From positions 18,375 through 82,374 of the forward strand of contig JBAXWB010000025.1 in NCBI GenBank assembly GCA_037128595.1: DNA of 64,000 nt, in the 5' to 3' direction. Shown in pieces: positions 17,163 through 25,385 of this stretch. Every line of letters begins with the position of its first letter. The stretch's first letter is position 1. A program made the translations under genes and the position numbers. The stretch comes from a bacterium. Lineage in GTDB: Bacteria > Verrucomicrobiota > Kiritimatiellia > CAIKKV01 > CAITUY01. The notes beneath the pieces are model-generated. The model made no database searches. It had not been told where the DNA came from and saw only the letters and a list, made by a program, of their open reading frames with translations.

Positions 17163-17936
17163 ATGACACCACAAACCCGGCACTCACGAATAATGGACCT
17201 GCTCACCGCGCAGGGTGAAGCGCAGGTGGGCGAACTGGCCACCTCGCTCAAGGTCAGCGACATGACCATCCGGCGCGATCTGGACGCCCTCGCCCTGGCC
17301 GGGAAAGTGATCCGGACGCATGGCGGCGCGGCCTTGAACGGACGCGTCGTGTTTGACTTCCAATTCATGCAGCGCACGCAACAACACGAGGTTGCGAAGC
17401 GGCAGATCGCGGAGATGGCGGCCAGCCTGGTTCAGGACGGACAATCGGTGCTGCTGGACTCCGGAACGACCACCCTGGCGGTGGCCCATGCGCTCAAGTC
17501 CAAAAAGCGCCTGACGATCATCACCACCTCGCTCCCCATCGCCTCGGAACTCCAGAGCTGCGGGCATATTGACCTGATTCTGCTGGGCGGAGCCCTGCGG
17601 CGGGAAGCCCCCGACCTGATCGGCCCCCTCACCGAAAGCAACCTGGAACAGCTTAAGGCGGATATCACCTTCATCGGCGCCGACGCCGTGGATAGCCAGG
17701 GAAACTGCTACAATCAGTCCATGGCGGTCGCGCGGATGCTGGCCCGTATGGCCACCGCCGCGCGCGAGGTGTATGTGGTGGCGGACAGCCATAAAGTCGG
17801 CGAGACCGCCCTCTCCCGCTTCGGCACCCTGAAGGGCTGGAATGGCCTGATCACCGACCGTGCCCTCTCCTCCACCCAGGCGGCCGCGCTGAAACGGGCC
17901 GGCTGCACGGTCATCCAACCTCCCAAAGCCTTTTAA
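17163..17936 (+). CDS. DeoR/GlpR family transcriptional regulator
   Basis: A 257-residue regulator. The N-terminal winged helix (residues 5-60) includes RHSRIMDLLTAQGEAQVGEL and VSDMTIRRDLDALALAGKV, the DeoR signature. The C-terminal DeoRC sensor domain includes LLDSGTTTLAVAHAL and ITTSLPIASEL, which bind phosphorylated sugars in this family. ATG 17163 is chosen because the preceding frame runs through the family B palindromes. It lies opposite the oxidoreductase/ceramidase/kinase operon and 26 bp ahead of the deacetylase, so either set could be its target. Confidence 0.87.
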   Translation: MTPQTRHSRIMDLLTAQGEAQVGELATSLKVSDMTIRRDLDALALAGKVIRTHGGAALNGRVVFDFQFMQRTQQHEVAKRQIAEMAASLVQDGQSVLLDSGTTTLAVAHALKSKKRLTIITTSLPIASELQSCGHIDLILLGGALRREAPDLIGPLTESNLEQLKADITFIGADAVDSQGNCYNQSMAVARMLARMATAAREVYVVADSHKVGETALSRFGTLKGWNGLITDRALSSTQAAALKRAGCTVIQPPKAF

Positions 17937-17962
17937 CCACAACAAACGAAAGACACCTCCTT

Positions 17963-18763
17963 ATGCGCAACCAAATTCGATTTTTATTCCCGGAGGGCAG
18001 ACCGAAGGCCCTGACATTCAGCTATGATGACGGCAATATCGCCGATCGCCGCCTGGTCGAAGTGTTCAACAAATATAAGGTTAAAGGCACTTTTCACCTG
18101 AACAGCGGCACGCTGGGCCACAACGCCAATGTGCTGGCACCCGAGGAAGTGGCCGCGCTTTTTCAGGGGCATGAGATCTCCTGCCACAGCGTCACCCATC
18201 CCTTCCTGGAGCGGATCAGCCGGACGGAAGTGCTGAGGGAGATGCTCGATGACCGGCTGGCGCTGGAAAAAATCGCCGGATACCCGGTGCGCGGCATGTC
18301 CTATCCGTTCGGCACCTATAGCCGGGAAGTCATAGACATCCTGAAAAGCCTGGACATCGTCTATGCCCGAACCGTCCAGAGCACCGGACGGTTTACATTA
18401 CCCGACCATTTCCTGGAATGGCACCCGACGTGTCATCATAAAGACAACTTACTGGACCAAGCGGCAAAATTCAAAGCCACCCCCTACCCCTTTTCGGTAT
18501 TTTATGTATGGGGGCACAGTTATGAATTCAACCGGGACAACAACTGGGATCTGATAGAGACCTTTTGCGCCAAGATGGCTGACGACGACTCGATCTGGCA
18601 CGCCACGAATATCGACATTTATGATTATGTGACCGCCCTGAAACGGCTGGAATTCTCCGCCGACAGTACGCTCGTCAAAAACCCGAATGGGATTCCCCTC
18701 TGGCTGAGCGTCAATGGCGCGACCGTCCAACTATTACCAGGGGAATTAAAGAACATCCGCTAG
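17963..18763 (+). CDS. Polysaccharide deacetylase-like (NodB/CE4) protein
   Basis: A 266-residue NodB-fold protein. The first motif is TFSYDDGN near residue 20 with the metal aspartate, the second is CHSVTHPFLE near residue 75 giving the His pair H-x3-H, and SYPFGTYS near residue 112 is motif 3. CE4 enzymes remove N- or O-acetyl groups from glycans in a metal-dependent way. There is no signal peptide, so action on a cytoplasmic sugar is likely. It follows the DeoR gene closely, and a GC-rich hairpin comes right after its stop codon. Confidence 0.82.
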   Translation: MRNQIRFLFPEGRPKALTFSYDDGNIADRRLVEVFNKYKVKGTFHLNSGTLGHNANVLAPEEVAALFQGHEISCHSVTHPFLERISRTEVLREMLDDRLALEKIAGYPVRGMSYPFGTYSREVIDILKSLDIVYARTVQSTGRFTLPDHFLEWHPTCHHKDNLLDQAAKFKATPYPFSVFYVWGHSYEFNRDNNWDLIETFCAKMADDDSIWHATNIDIYDYVTALKRLEFSADSTLVKNPNGIPLWLSVNGATVQLLPGELKNIR

Positions 18764-18764
18764 T

Positions 18765-18796
18765 AAGGAAGCCCGGACGCCGGGTCCGGCCTCCTT
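18765..18796 (+). terminator. GC-rich hairpin after the deacetylase gene
   Basis: Arms aaggaagcccgga and tccggcctcctt pair almost perfectly just after the stop codon. No run of T follows, so it may be a weak terminator or an mRNA-stabilising hairpin. Confidence 0.4.
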
Positions 18797-18925
18797 CCTG
18801 ATTTGAAATGCACCTCGATAACTTTTCTATTTACACTCCGGCTCCTCAATGTTAGCTTCTCACACAGATTCACATATTCGAACATTTTGAAACTGACCGC
18901 CAAACACGACAACAAAGGAAACCGC

Positions 18926-20302
18926 ATGAGCAAGACGACGAACAGTAACTGGGCACATGTTGATCTCACCAAGTATCCGAACATGAAGGTCCCCGCACCG
19001 GGCCCGGAATCCAAAAAATGGCACGAGCGGTGTACCAAGTATTTCAAGGGATTGAGCGGCCAGGTGAAGTTGTTCCCCGTGGCGTTCGAATCGGGCCACG
19101 GCTGCACCCTCAAGGATGTGGATGGCAACGAGTATATCGATTTCTCCTCCGGCATCTATGTCACCACGCTCGGGCATTGCCACCCCAAAGTCACCGAGGC
19201 CGTCCAAAAACACGCCGGCACGCTGATGAATGCGCATGACTTCACGACCCCGATCAAGGCGCAGCTGATGGAAAAGATGGCGGCCACCCTGCCGGGCGAC
19301 TTGAAAGGCTTCCAGATCTATGACTGCGGTACCGCCGCGGTGGAGGCCGGGTTGCGCGTCTGCCGCGCCGCCACGGGCAAGACGGAACTGATCTCCGGCT
19401 TCGGCGACTTCCATGGCAAAACCTATGGCGCCGTGTCGCTGGCGGAGTTCCGGGACCCGGCCTATGGACCGGTGCGCGCCCCGGGGAGTCATCTGGTCCC
19501 CCGCCCGAATCCCTACCGCCCCATGTGGACCAAGGCGGACGGGACGATCGACACCGACAAATATATCGCCTTTTATGACGAATACATCGGCCGGGCCACG
19601 GTCAACAATGTGGCCGCCTTCGTTATGGAGCCGATCCAGGGTTGGGGCGGATCCATCATCCCCCCGGATGACTTCTTCCCGAAACTGCGCAAGTTCTGCG
19701 ATGACCGCAAGATCCTGCTCATGGCGGATGAAGTCCTGACCAGCATGGGCCGTACCGGCAAATGGCTGGCCATGGAACATTGGGGCGTACTGCCGGATAT
19801 CGTGACCCTCGGCAAGGGCTTCGGCAACGGCTTCCCCGTCACCGCCGTCGCGGTGCGCGAACCTTATAAGGAAGCCATTGAGAAGATTTCCGCCTCGTCC
19901 AGCTATGGGGGCAATCCCATGGCCTGTGCGGCCGCGCTGGCCTGCTTCGAGGTGATCGAGGAGGAGAATCTGCTGGCCCATGCCCTGCATCTTGAGGCGG
20001 TTGCGATGAAATACATGAAGCCCATGCTGGCACGCCACCCGATCGTCGGTGACGTCCGCGCCAAGGGGTGTCTCATGGGCATCGAACTGGTCAAGGACAA
20101 GGCGACCAAGGAGCCGCTGGATATCGCCGGCAAGATGGTTTACCAGAAGGCCTTCGCCAAGGGTCTGGCCTGGATCCCGGCCGGCCACATCCTGCGCATG
20201 AGCCCGCCCATCATCATGGAGGAAGAGGTCCTGCTGAAAGGGCTCCAGATGATCGAGGAAGCGATCGGCGAAACGGAAAAGGAACTCGGCTACGTCCGGT
20301 AA
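18926..20302 (+). CDS. Class III aminotransferase (PLP-dependent)
   Basis: A 458-residue fold type I aminotransferase. GNEYIDFSSGIYVTTLGHCHP near residue 67 is the class III N-terminal signature. LMADEVLTSMGRTGKW near residue 265 holds the PLP-contacting aspartate, and TLGKGFGNGFPVTAVAV near residue 295 holds the PLP lysine. It resembles 4-aminobutyrate and omega-amino acid aminotransferases, but placement among sugar genes allows an amino-sugar or keto-sugar substrate. ATG 18926 has AAAGGA just upstream. It is followed 19 bp later by an oxidoreductase with a strong ribosome site, so the two are probably cotranscribed. Confidence 0.88.
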   Translation: MSKTTNSNWAHVDLTKYPNMKVPAPGPESKKWHERCTKYFKGLSGQVKLFPVAFESGHGCTLKDVDGNEYIDFSSGIYVTTLGHCHPKVTEAVQKHAGTLMNAHDFTTPIKAQLMEKMAATLPGDLKGFQIYDCGTAAVEAGLRVCRAATGKTELISGFGDFHGKTYGAVSLAEFRDPAYGPVRAPGSHLVPRPNPYRPMWTKADGTIDTDKYIAFYDEYIGRATVNNVAAFVMEPIQGWGGSIIPPDDFFPKLRKFCDDRKILLMADEVLTSMGRTGKWLAMEHWGVLPDIVTLGKGFGNGFPVTAVAVREPYKEAIEKISASSSYGGNPMACAAALACFEVIEEENLLAHALHLEAVAMKYMKPMLARHPIVGDVRAKGCLMGIELVKDKATKEPLDIAGKMVYQKAFAKGLAWIPAGHILRMSPPIIMEEEVLLKGLQMIEEAIGETEKELGYVR

Positions 20303-20321
20303 CGCCTCAAAGGAGTACCTT

Positions 20322-21464
20322 ATGAAGACCATTCACTTCGGCATCATCGGTTGCGGCCTCATGGGCCGCGAATTTGCCAGCGCGGCCGCGCGCTGGTGTC
20401 ATTTGACCGACATCGATGTACGCCCCGAAATCGTCGCGATCTGCGATAAGAACAAGGCGATCTGCGACTGGTATACCGGGAATTTCCCGGCCATCAAGCA
20501 GGTGACGGATGACTACAAGGCGCTGCTGGCCAACCCGGCGGTTGAAGTGGTCTATATCGCCGTGCCCCACAACCTGCATCAGGAGATGTATTGCGCCGCC
20601 ATCGAGGCGGGTAAACACGTCATGGGCGAAAAGCCGTTCGGGATCGATAAACCCGCCTGTGATGCCATTATGGCCAGCCTTAAACGCCATCCGGATGTGA
20701 TGGCGCGCTGTTCATCGGAGTTCCCGTTCTTTCCCGCCATGCAGAAGATCAGCGAGCTGATCGAAGCCAAGGCGTTCGGACGGATCATTGAGGTTAACAC
20801 CGGCTTCCTGCATTCAAGCGACATGGACGTCAACAAGGCGATCAACTGGAAGCGGATGATCCAGTTCAATGGCGAGTATGGCGTCATGGGTGATCTGGGC
20901 ATGCATACCTGCCATGTCCCGTTCCGCGCCGGCTGGATGCCCCGCAATGTGCGGGCCATCCTCAGCGATATCGTCAAGGAACGGCCGGACGGCAAGGGCG
21001 GAAAAGTCCCCTGCCTGACATGGGACAATGCAACCCTATTCTGTGAAGTCACGGATCCCGTCACCAACGAGCCCTTTCCCTGGACCCTCAAAACCCAGCG
21101 GATTGCGCCCGGCCAGCGGGACAACTGGTATGTCGAAATCCTCGGAACGGAAACCTCCGTCCGCTGGTCAAGCGCTCACGCCGACACCCTGGAAATTCTT
21201 GAGTATACCGGCGGCGAGCAGGCCTGGAAACAGGTCCAGACCGGCCACGAGACGGCCTTCAAGACCATTACCGGCGAGATTTTCCAATTCGGGTTCCCGG
21301 ACTCGATCCTGCAGATGTGGGCGGCATTCCTCTATGAACTCGCCCACGGGAAGCCGCTCAAGCGGTTTGCCGGCTGTGTGACCCCGGACGAAGCCGCCCT
21401 GAGCCACCGGCTCTTCACGGCCGCACTGGAATCGCAGAAGCACCAGACCACCGTCAAGGTGTAG
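20322..21464 (+). CDS. Gfo/Idh/MocA family oxidoreductase
   Basis: A 380-residue protein. FGIIGCGLMGREFASAAARW at residues 6-25 is the dinucleotide site. VEVVYIAVPHNLHQEM follows near residue 75, and MGEKPFGIDKPAC near residue 102 carries the E-K-P motif. DLGMHTCHVPF near residue 192 is the conserved C-terminal helix with His. AAAGGAG lies 7 nt before the ATG. Together with the aminotransferase upstream it could provide oxidation of a sugar to a ketone followed by transamination, but the substrate is unknown. Its stop codon abuts a heptanucleotide array. Confidence 0.87.
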   Translation: MKTIHFGIIGCGLMGREFASAAARWCHLTDIDVRPEIVAICDKNKAICDWYTGNFPAIKQVTDDYKALLANPAVEVVYIAVPHNLHQEMYCAAIEAGKHVMGEKPFGIDKPACDAIMASLKRHPDVMARCSSEFPFFPAMQKISELIEAKAFGRIIEVNTGFLHSSDMDVNKAINWKRMIQFNGEYGVMGDLGMHTCHVPFRAGWMPRNVRAILSDIVKERPDGKGGKVPCLTWDNATLFCEVTDPVTNEPFPWTLKTQRIAPGQRDNWYVEILGTETSVRWSSAHADTLEILEYTGGEQAWKQVQTGHETAFKTITGEIFQFGFPDSILQMWAAFLYELAHGKPLKRFAGCVTPDEAALSHRLFTAALESQKHQTTVKV

Positions 21465-21548
21465 CAAGAAAGTTGTAAGTTCCGCGTGAAAAGTTCAAAG
21501 TTAAACGGCTTTCAACTTTGAACCCGGAACTTTCAACTCGGAACTCGG
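21465..21548. repeat. Inverted heptanucleotide array (12 units)
   Basis: Twelve 7-nt units run in phase from the base after the oxidoreductase stop codon. Left-arm units are of type NNNNGTT (gaaagtt, gtaagtt, caaagtt) and right-arm units of type AACNNNN (aactttg, aacccgg, aactttc, aactcgg, aactcgg). The arms are inverted and could pair. The array ends 9 bp before the next start codon and supplies its GGAA ribosome site. Confidence 0.65.
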
Positions 21549-21557
21549 AATTTTTTT

Positions 21558-22748
21558 ATGAATGGTGACCGTACATTTGTGGGATTCGGCTTTGGGGCGA
21601 TTCAGGGGGGGCTCTTCCTGTATGAGGCCTTCCGCTCGGGTAATTTCAACCGCCTGGTGGTCGCGGAGGTGATGCCCGACACCGTGAAGGCGTTGCGTGC
21701 CGCCGACGGCACCTACAGCGTCAACATTGCCACCCCCGGGGGCATCGAGATCCAGATGGTCCGGGGGATTGAAGTCTACAATCCCAACGAGCCGGCTGAC
21801 CGCAGTCAACTGCTCAGCGCCCTGGCGGAAGCCGATGAAATTGCCACCGCGTTGCCCAGCGTGGAGTTCTTTGACCGGGGCGGGGACGCCTCCGTGGCCC
21901 GTCTGCTGGCGACCGCGTTCACTGACCGGAAAAAGCCCGGGGTCATCTACGCCGCGGAAAACCACAACCATGCCGCCGAACTTCTGGAGCAGGCCGTTCG
22001 CCGGCACCAGCCCGCCCTGACTGCCCCCGTGCAATTCCTGAATACCGTTATCGGGAAAATGAGCGGGATCGTCTCCGACCCTGGTGAAATTGCGGCCCAG
22101 GGGTTGGCCCCGATCACCCAAGGGTTGCCCCGTGCCCTGCTGGTGGAGGCCTTCAACCGTATCCTGATTACACAGATTACCCTGCCCGGCTTTCAGCGTG
22201 GGCTCACCGTTTTCGAGGAAAAACCGGATCTGATGCCTTTTGAGGAAGCCAAGCTCTACGGCCACAATGCCACGCATGCCTTACTCGGCTATCTGGCCTA
22301 TCAAAAGGGCCTGCGCTTCATGTCGGAGATCGCGGCGGACCCGGAACTGATGGCGCTCGGGCGCGAGGCCTTCCTGCATGAATCCGGGGGGGCGCTGATC
22401 CATAAATATGGCGGCACCGACCCCTTGTTCACCCAGGCCGGCTTTCAGGCATATGTGGACGACCTGCTGGCACGGATGGTCAACCCCTACCTGCGGGATG
22501 CCGTGGAACGGGTCATCCGCGATCCCCGCCGCAAACTCGGCTGGCACGACCGGTTGATCGGCACCATGCGCCTCGCGCTGGAGGCGGGGATTACCCCTAC
22601 CCGTTTTGCTCAAGGGGCTTCAGCCGCCGTTCGACTGCTGCGTGAAGAACAACCGGGCCTGGGACTCGACGCCCTCCTTGATCCGCTGTGGATCTCACCC
22701 GATGCCACCCCTGCCAGCACCGCTCAAATCAAAAAGCTGATCCACTAA
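21558..22748 (+). CDS. Polyol dehydrogenase of the mannitol dehydrogenase family
   Basis: A 396-residue protein resembling long-chain polyol dehydrogenases such as mannitol-1-phosphate 5-dehydrogenase. The N-terminus FVGFGFGAIQGGLFLYEA is the nucleotide site in G-F-G-x2-Q-x-G form. KLYGHNATHALLGYLAYQKG near residue 230 contains the catalytic Lys/Asn/His cluster, and RDPRRKLGWHDRLIG near residue 315 is a conserved C-terminal segment. It would interconvert a sugar and a polyol, or their phosphates, with NAD. It follows the oxidoreductase across a heptad array and overlaps the convergent methyltransferase by 4 bp. Confidence 0.8.
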   Translation: MNGDRTFVGFGFGAIQGGLFLYEAFRSGNFNRLVVAEVMPDTVKALRAADGTYSVNIATPGGIEIQMVRGIEVYNPNEPADRSQLLSALAEADEIATALPSVEFFDRGGDASVARLLATAFTDRKKPGVIYAAENHNHAAELLEQAVRRHQPALTAPVQFLNTVIGKMSGIVSDPGEIAAQGLAPITQGLPRALLVEAFNRILITQITLPGFQRGLTVFEEKPDLMPFEEAKLYGHNATHALLGYLAYQKGLRFMSEIAADPELMALGREAFLHESGGALIHKYGGTDPLFTQAGFQAYVDDLLARMVNPYLRDAVERVIRDPRRKLGWHDRLIGTMRLALEAGITPTRFAQGASAAVRLLREEQPGLGLDALLDPLWISPDATPASTAQIKKLIH

Positions 22749-23473
22749 ACCGCCAACCGGTCCATTCGCACGATGACCGGCGAGCCCCAGCGCCGGGTCA
22801 GGCCGAGGCTGTGGCAGATGGCTTCCAACCCGGCGGACAGCCGTCGGCATTTCAGCATCCGGTGCAGAACCATCGGCAGGAAAAATTGAGGCACGCGCCG
22901 CCCCGGGACAAAGCCATGTTTCGCGAATTCGGCGGCCACCTCCGCATGACGGAACATCCGCCAGGCCCGGGTATTCCCTTCCAGTTTTTTCTTGGCGCCA
23001 AACAAGGCGGGCGCAATGGCATTCAACCCCTCACTGGTAGGATAATCCACGATCACCGAACGTTGCGCCACCCGGCATAACTCACGGATCAACTGGGGCC
23101 AGGCCGTGCAATGCGGCAAAAGCCGGAACGAGATCGCCACTTCAAACGACCGGTCAGGGAAAGGAAGCTCCACCAGATTTCCCACTACAAACCCACAACC
23201 GCCCTTTTCCACCAGATCCGCAACCCGGTGGCGACAGGAGTCATCACTCCCCACCACGGTCACCAGATAGCCGCGGCGACACAGCGGCCGGGCTAATTGC
23301 CCGTGCCCGCCCCCCACATCCAGGATCGTGGCCGCCGACTCCGGGGCCGGGAGCAGGGAAGCGGTCACCGTTTCCTGCACCTCCAGCATCCACTCCCCCG
23401 CCGGCCCGGCAAAGCGCGCCGCATATCCGTCCGAGGATGTCTCAATGTCTGCCGTCTCTGGTAATGTCGTCAT
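22745..23473 (-). CDS. Class I SAM-dependent methyltransferase
   Basis: A 242-residue methyltransferase. ILDVGGGHGQLARPLCRRG near residue 50 is motif I for S-adenosylmethionine. VGSDDSCRH follows as motif II, and GNLVELPFPDRSFEVAISFR near residue 97 covers the region that holds the adenine-binding acid and motif post-I. The substrate cannot be told. ATG 23473 is chosen; a TTG two codons upstream is possible. It converges on the polyol dehydrogenase with stop codons overlapping and is not obviously tied to its neighbours. Confidence 0.83.
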   Translation of the reverse strand: MTTLPETADIETSSDGYAARFAGPAGEWMLEVQETVTASLLPAPESAATILDVGGGHGQLARPLCRRGYLVTVVGSDDSCRHRVADLVEKGGCGFVVGNLVELPFPDRSFEVAISFRLLPHCTAWPQLIRELCRVAQRSVIVDYPTSEGLNAIAPALFGAKKKLEGNTRAWRMFRHAEVAAEFAKHGFVPGRRVPQFFLPMVLHRMLKCRRLSAGLEAICHSLGLTRRWGSPVIVRMDRLAV

Positions 23474-23555
23474 ATCCAATCAAGGTAGCATATTATGATT
23501 TGATCGCAACCCCGCACGGGACTAAACTTGGGGTATGGAAGAGGGGAGGTGGCCT

Positions 23556-24566
23556 ATGCGAGAAGCGATGTTTTCCGAGCGCGAAGGCGATACCGATGTG
23601 CGTTGTGGTCTGTGCCGCTTCCATTGCCTGATCAAGGATGGAGCCAGGGGAATTTGCGGGGTTCGCGAAAACAGGGAAGGCACTCTGTACAGTCTGGTGT
23701 ATGGGAAACTGTGCGCCGAGCATGTGGACCCCATCGAGAAGAAGCCGCTTTATCACGTTATGCCGGGGAGCGCCTCCTTCTCCATTGCCACGGCAGGCTG
23801 CAACTTCCACTGCCGGCATTGCCAGAATTACTCTATCTCCCAGGTTTCCCCTCATACCTCCATCAGGGGAGTGCCATGCACGCCCGGGGAGATTGTTGAA
23901 CAGGCCAAGGCGACCCAGTGCCGGTCCATCTCCTACACCTATACCGAGCCGACGGTCTTTTATGAGTTCGCCTATGATACCGCCCGACTCGCCCGCAAGG
24001 CGGGTCTGAAGAATATCTTTGTCACCAATGGCTATATCAGTAAGGCGGCCCTGGCAAAAATCGCCCCCGTTCTGGATGCGGCCAATATTGACCTGAAGGG
24101 GTTTACCGAGGCGTTCTACCGGGACGTGGTCCATGCCCGTCTTTCCGAGGTGCTCGACTCCATCATTGAGTACCGCAAGCAGGGCATCTGGATCGAGCTT
24201 ACCACGCTCATCATTCCCGGCCTGAATGATGACGATGCCGAGCTGCAGGGCATCGCGTCATTCATCATGACGCACCTGGGGGCCGATACGCCCTGGCATG
24301 TGAGCGCATTCTATCCGACCTTCCAATTGACCGACCGACCGCGGACGCCCGTGGCCACCCTGCAGAAGGCCCGCGATATCGGACTGGCCGCCGGACTGCA
24401 CTATGTCTATGAAGGCAATGTGCCCGGCGCGGGAGGTGAAAACACCCGTTGCCCCGCCTGTTCGGCTTTATTGATCGAGCGCTATGGCTTCAGCATTATC
24501 ACCAACCGGATCCACAAGGGCCTCTGTCCGGACTGCGGGACGGTGATTGCAGGGATTGAACTCTAA
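23556..24566 (+). CDS. Radical SAM enzyme of the AmmeMemoRadiSam type
   Basis: A 336-residue radical SAM protein related to pyruvate formate-lyase activating enzymes. An N-terminal CGLCRFHC cluster precedes the 4Fe-4S motif CNFHCRHC (C-x3-C-x2-C) near residue 83. YTEPTVFYEFA and FVTNGYISKAAL are typical of the family, and the C-terminus holds two more C-x2-C pairs (CPACS and CPDCG). GGAGG lies 7 nt before ATG 23556; an ATG at 23535 has no such site. In many genomes it occurs with Memo and AMMECR1 homologues, but neither is next to it here. Its substrate is not established. Confidence 0.86.
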   Translation: MREAMFSEREGDTDVRCGLCRFHCLIKDGARGICGVRENREGTLYSLVYGKLCAEHVDPIEKKPLYHVMPGSASFSIATAGCNFHCRHCQNYSISQVSPHTSIRGVPCTPGEIVEQAKATQCRSISYTYTEPTVFYEFAYDTARLARKAGLKNIFVTNGYISKAALAKIAPVLDAANIDLKGFTEAFYRDVVHARLSEVLDSIIEYRKQGIWIELTTLIIPGLNDDDAELQGIASFIMTHLGADTPWHVSAFYPTFQLTDRPRTPVATLQKARDIGLAAGLHYVYEGNVPGAGGENTRCPACSALLIERYGFSIITNRIHKGLCPDCGTVIAGIEL

Positions 24567-24570
24567 GAAT

Positions 24571-24645
24571 GGTTTTGACGGCTCGTGCTTCGTAGCGAAG
24601 GAAGTTTTCGCTGACTTCGCAGAGTAGCAAGCAAAACCCTCCATT
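24571..24645 (+). repeat. Family B palindrome with an expanded loop
   Basis: The stem GGTTTT/AAAACC and the tail CTCCATT match family B, but the loop is about 56 nt instead of 8. The loop begins gac and later contains agag and gc, as if a smaller palindrome (cttcg-tagcgaag and related) had entered it. Confidence 0.6.
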
Positions 24646-24737
24646 AATGAAAAGCCGAGGGCGTCGCCTTTATTTCCTCCTTTTCAGATCTCTTCCATCT
24701 GCATACAATCCCCGCCCAATTCAGGAGCTTAATAAAT

Positions 24738-25385
24738 ATGAAAATCTCAAATGGGGCGGGAATCGTTGCGAGCGTGTGTCTGTTAACGGCCTTGCTGGGC
24801 CTTGTCGGCTGTGACAATGGCGGCGGAGGCGGGGGGGGCGTGGGCGATATCGGGGCCAATAACCCCGATCTCTATGTCGCCCTGGGCGACAGTACCACGG
24901 ACGGCAATAACGGAGGAGGCGCCCCCTACCCGCCCCGTCTGGCATCACTGACCGGGAAAGCCGTCGAAAACCATGCGCAACAAAACGAAAGCACCGGTGG
25001 TGGAGCTGGAAAAGTGGGCGGCATTCTGGCCTCCTCCAAACCCGCCGCCTGCTGTTTTATGCTGGGCGCCGTGGATGTGATCAACAATTACGGGCAGGCC
25101 AATGCCGTCAATAATCTGCGCTCCATTATTCAACAGTGCAAGGCCAACAAGACCGTACCCGTCATTGCCACACTGACGCCGATGCTCTACAGCCATGTCC
25201 GCTTTGATGGTGCCGTCAAGGCGCTGAACAGCGAAATCCGGAGCCTCGCCTCGTCCGAGGGCGCACGCCTCGTTGATCTGGAAAAGAAATTCGGCAGCGG
25301 CGAGGGGCTCATTCTGGAAGATGGCCTGCACCCCAATGAAGCGGGAAACCAATTGATGGCCGAGGCCTTTGCCGATGCCCTGTGA
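24738..25385 (+). CDS. SGNH/GDSL-type esterase lipoprotein
   Basis: A 215-residue lipoprotein. Residues 1-24 are a signal peptide with lipobox LVGC, so C25 should be lipidated; a run of seven glycines follows as a linker. The SGNH blocks are visible: LGDSTTDGN holds the catalytic serine (block I), GAVDV corresponds to block III, and DGLHPNEAG holds the Asp-His pair (block V). Such proteins cleave acyl groups from glycans or lipids at the cell surface. Its stop codon overlaps the start of the M16 peptidase by 11 bp, indicating one transcript. Confidence 0.85.
   Translation: MKISNGAGIVASVCLLTALLGLVGCDNGGGGGGGVGDIGANNPDLYVALGDSTTDGNNGGGAPYPPRLASLTGKAVENHAQQNESTGGGAGKVGGILASSKPAACCFMLGAVDVINNYGQANAVNNLRSIIQQCKANKTVPVIATLTPMLYSHVRFDGAVKALNSEIRSLASSEGARLVDLEKKFGSGEGLILEDGLHPNEAGNQLMAEAFADAL

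Noticed and set aside
18860..20332. A 490-codon open frame on the minus strand opposite the aminotransferase
   Set aside because: It is a by-product of G+C-rich codon use in the real gene. The translation is rich in Arg, Gly, His and Asp, has no recognisable domain, and has no ribosome site.
24571..24645. Intrinsic terminator of the radical SAM gene
   Set aside because: The hairpin is at the right place, but stem and tail match the dispersed family B repeat and no T run follows.
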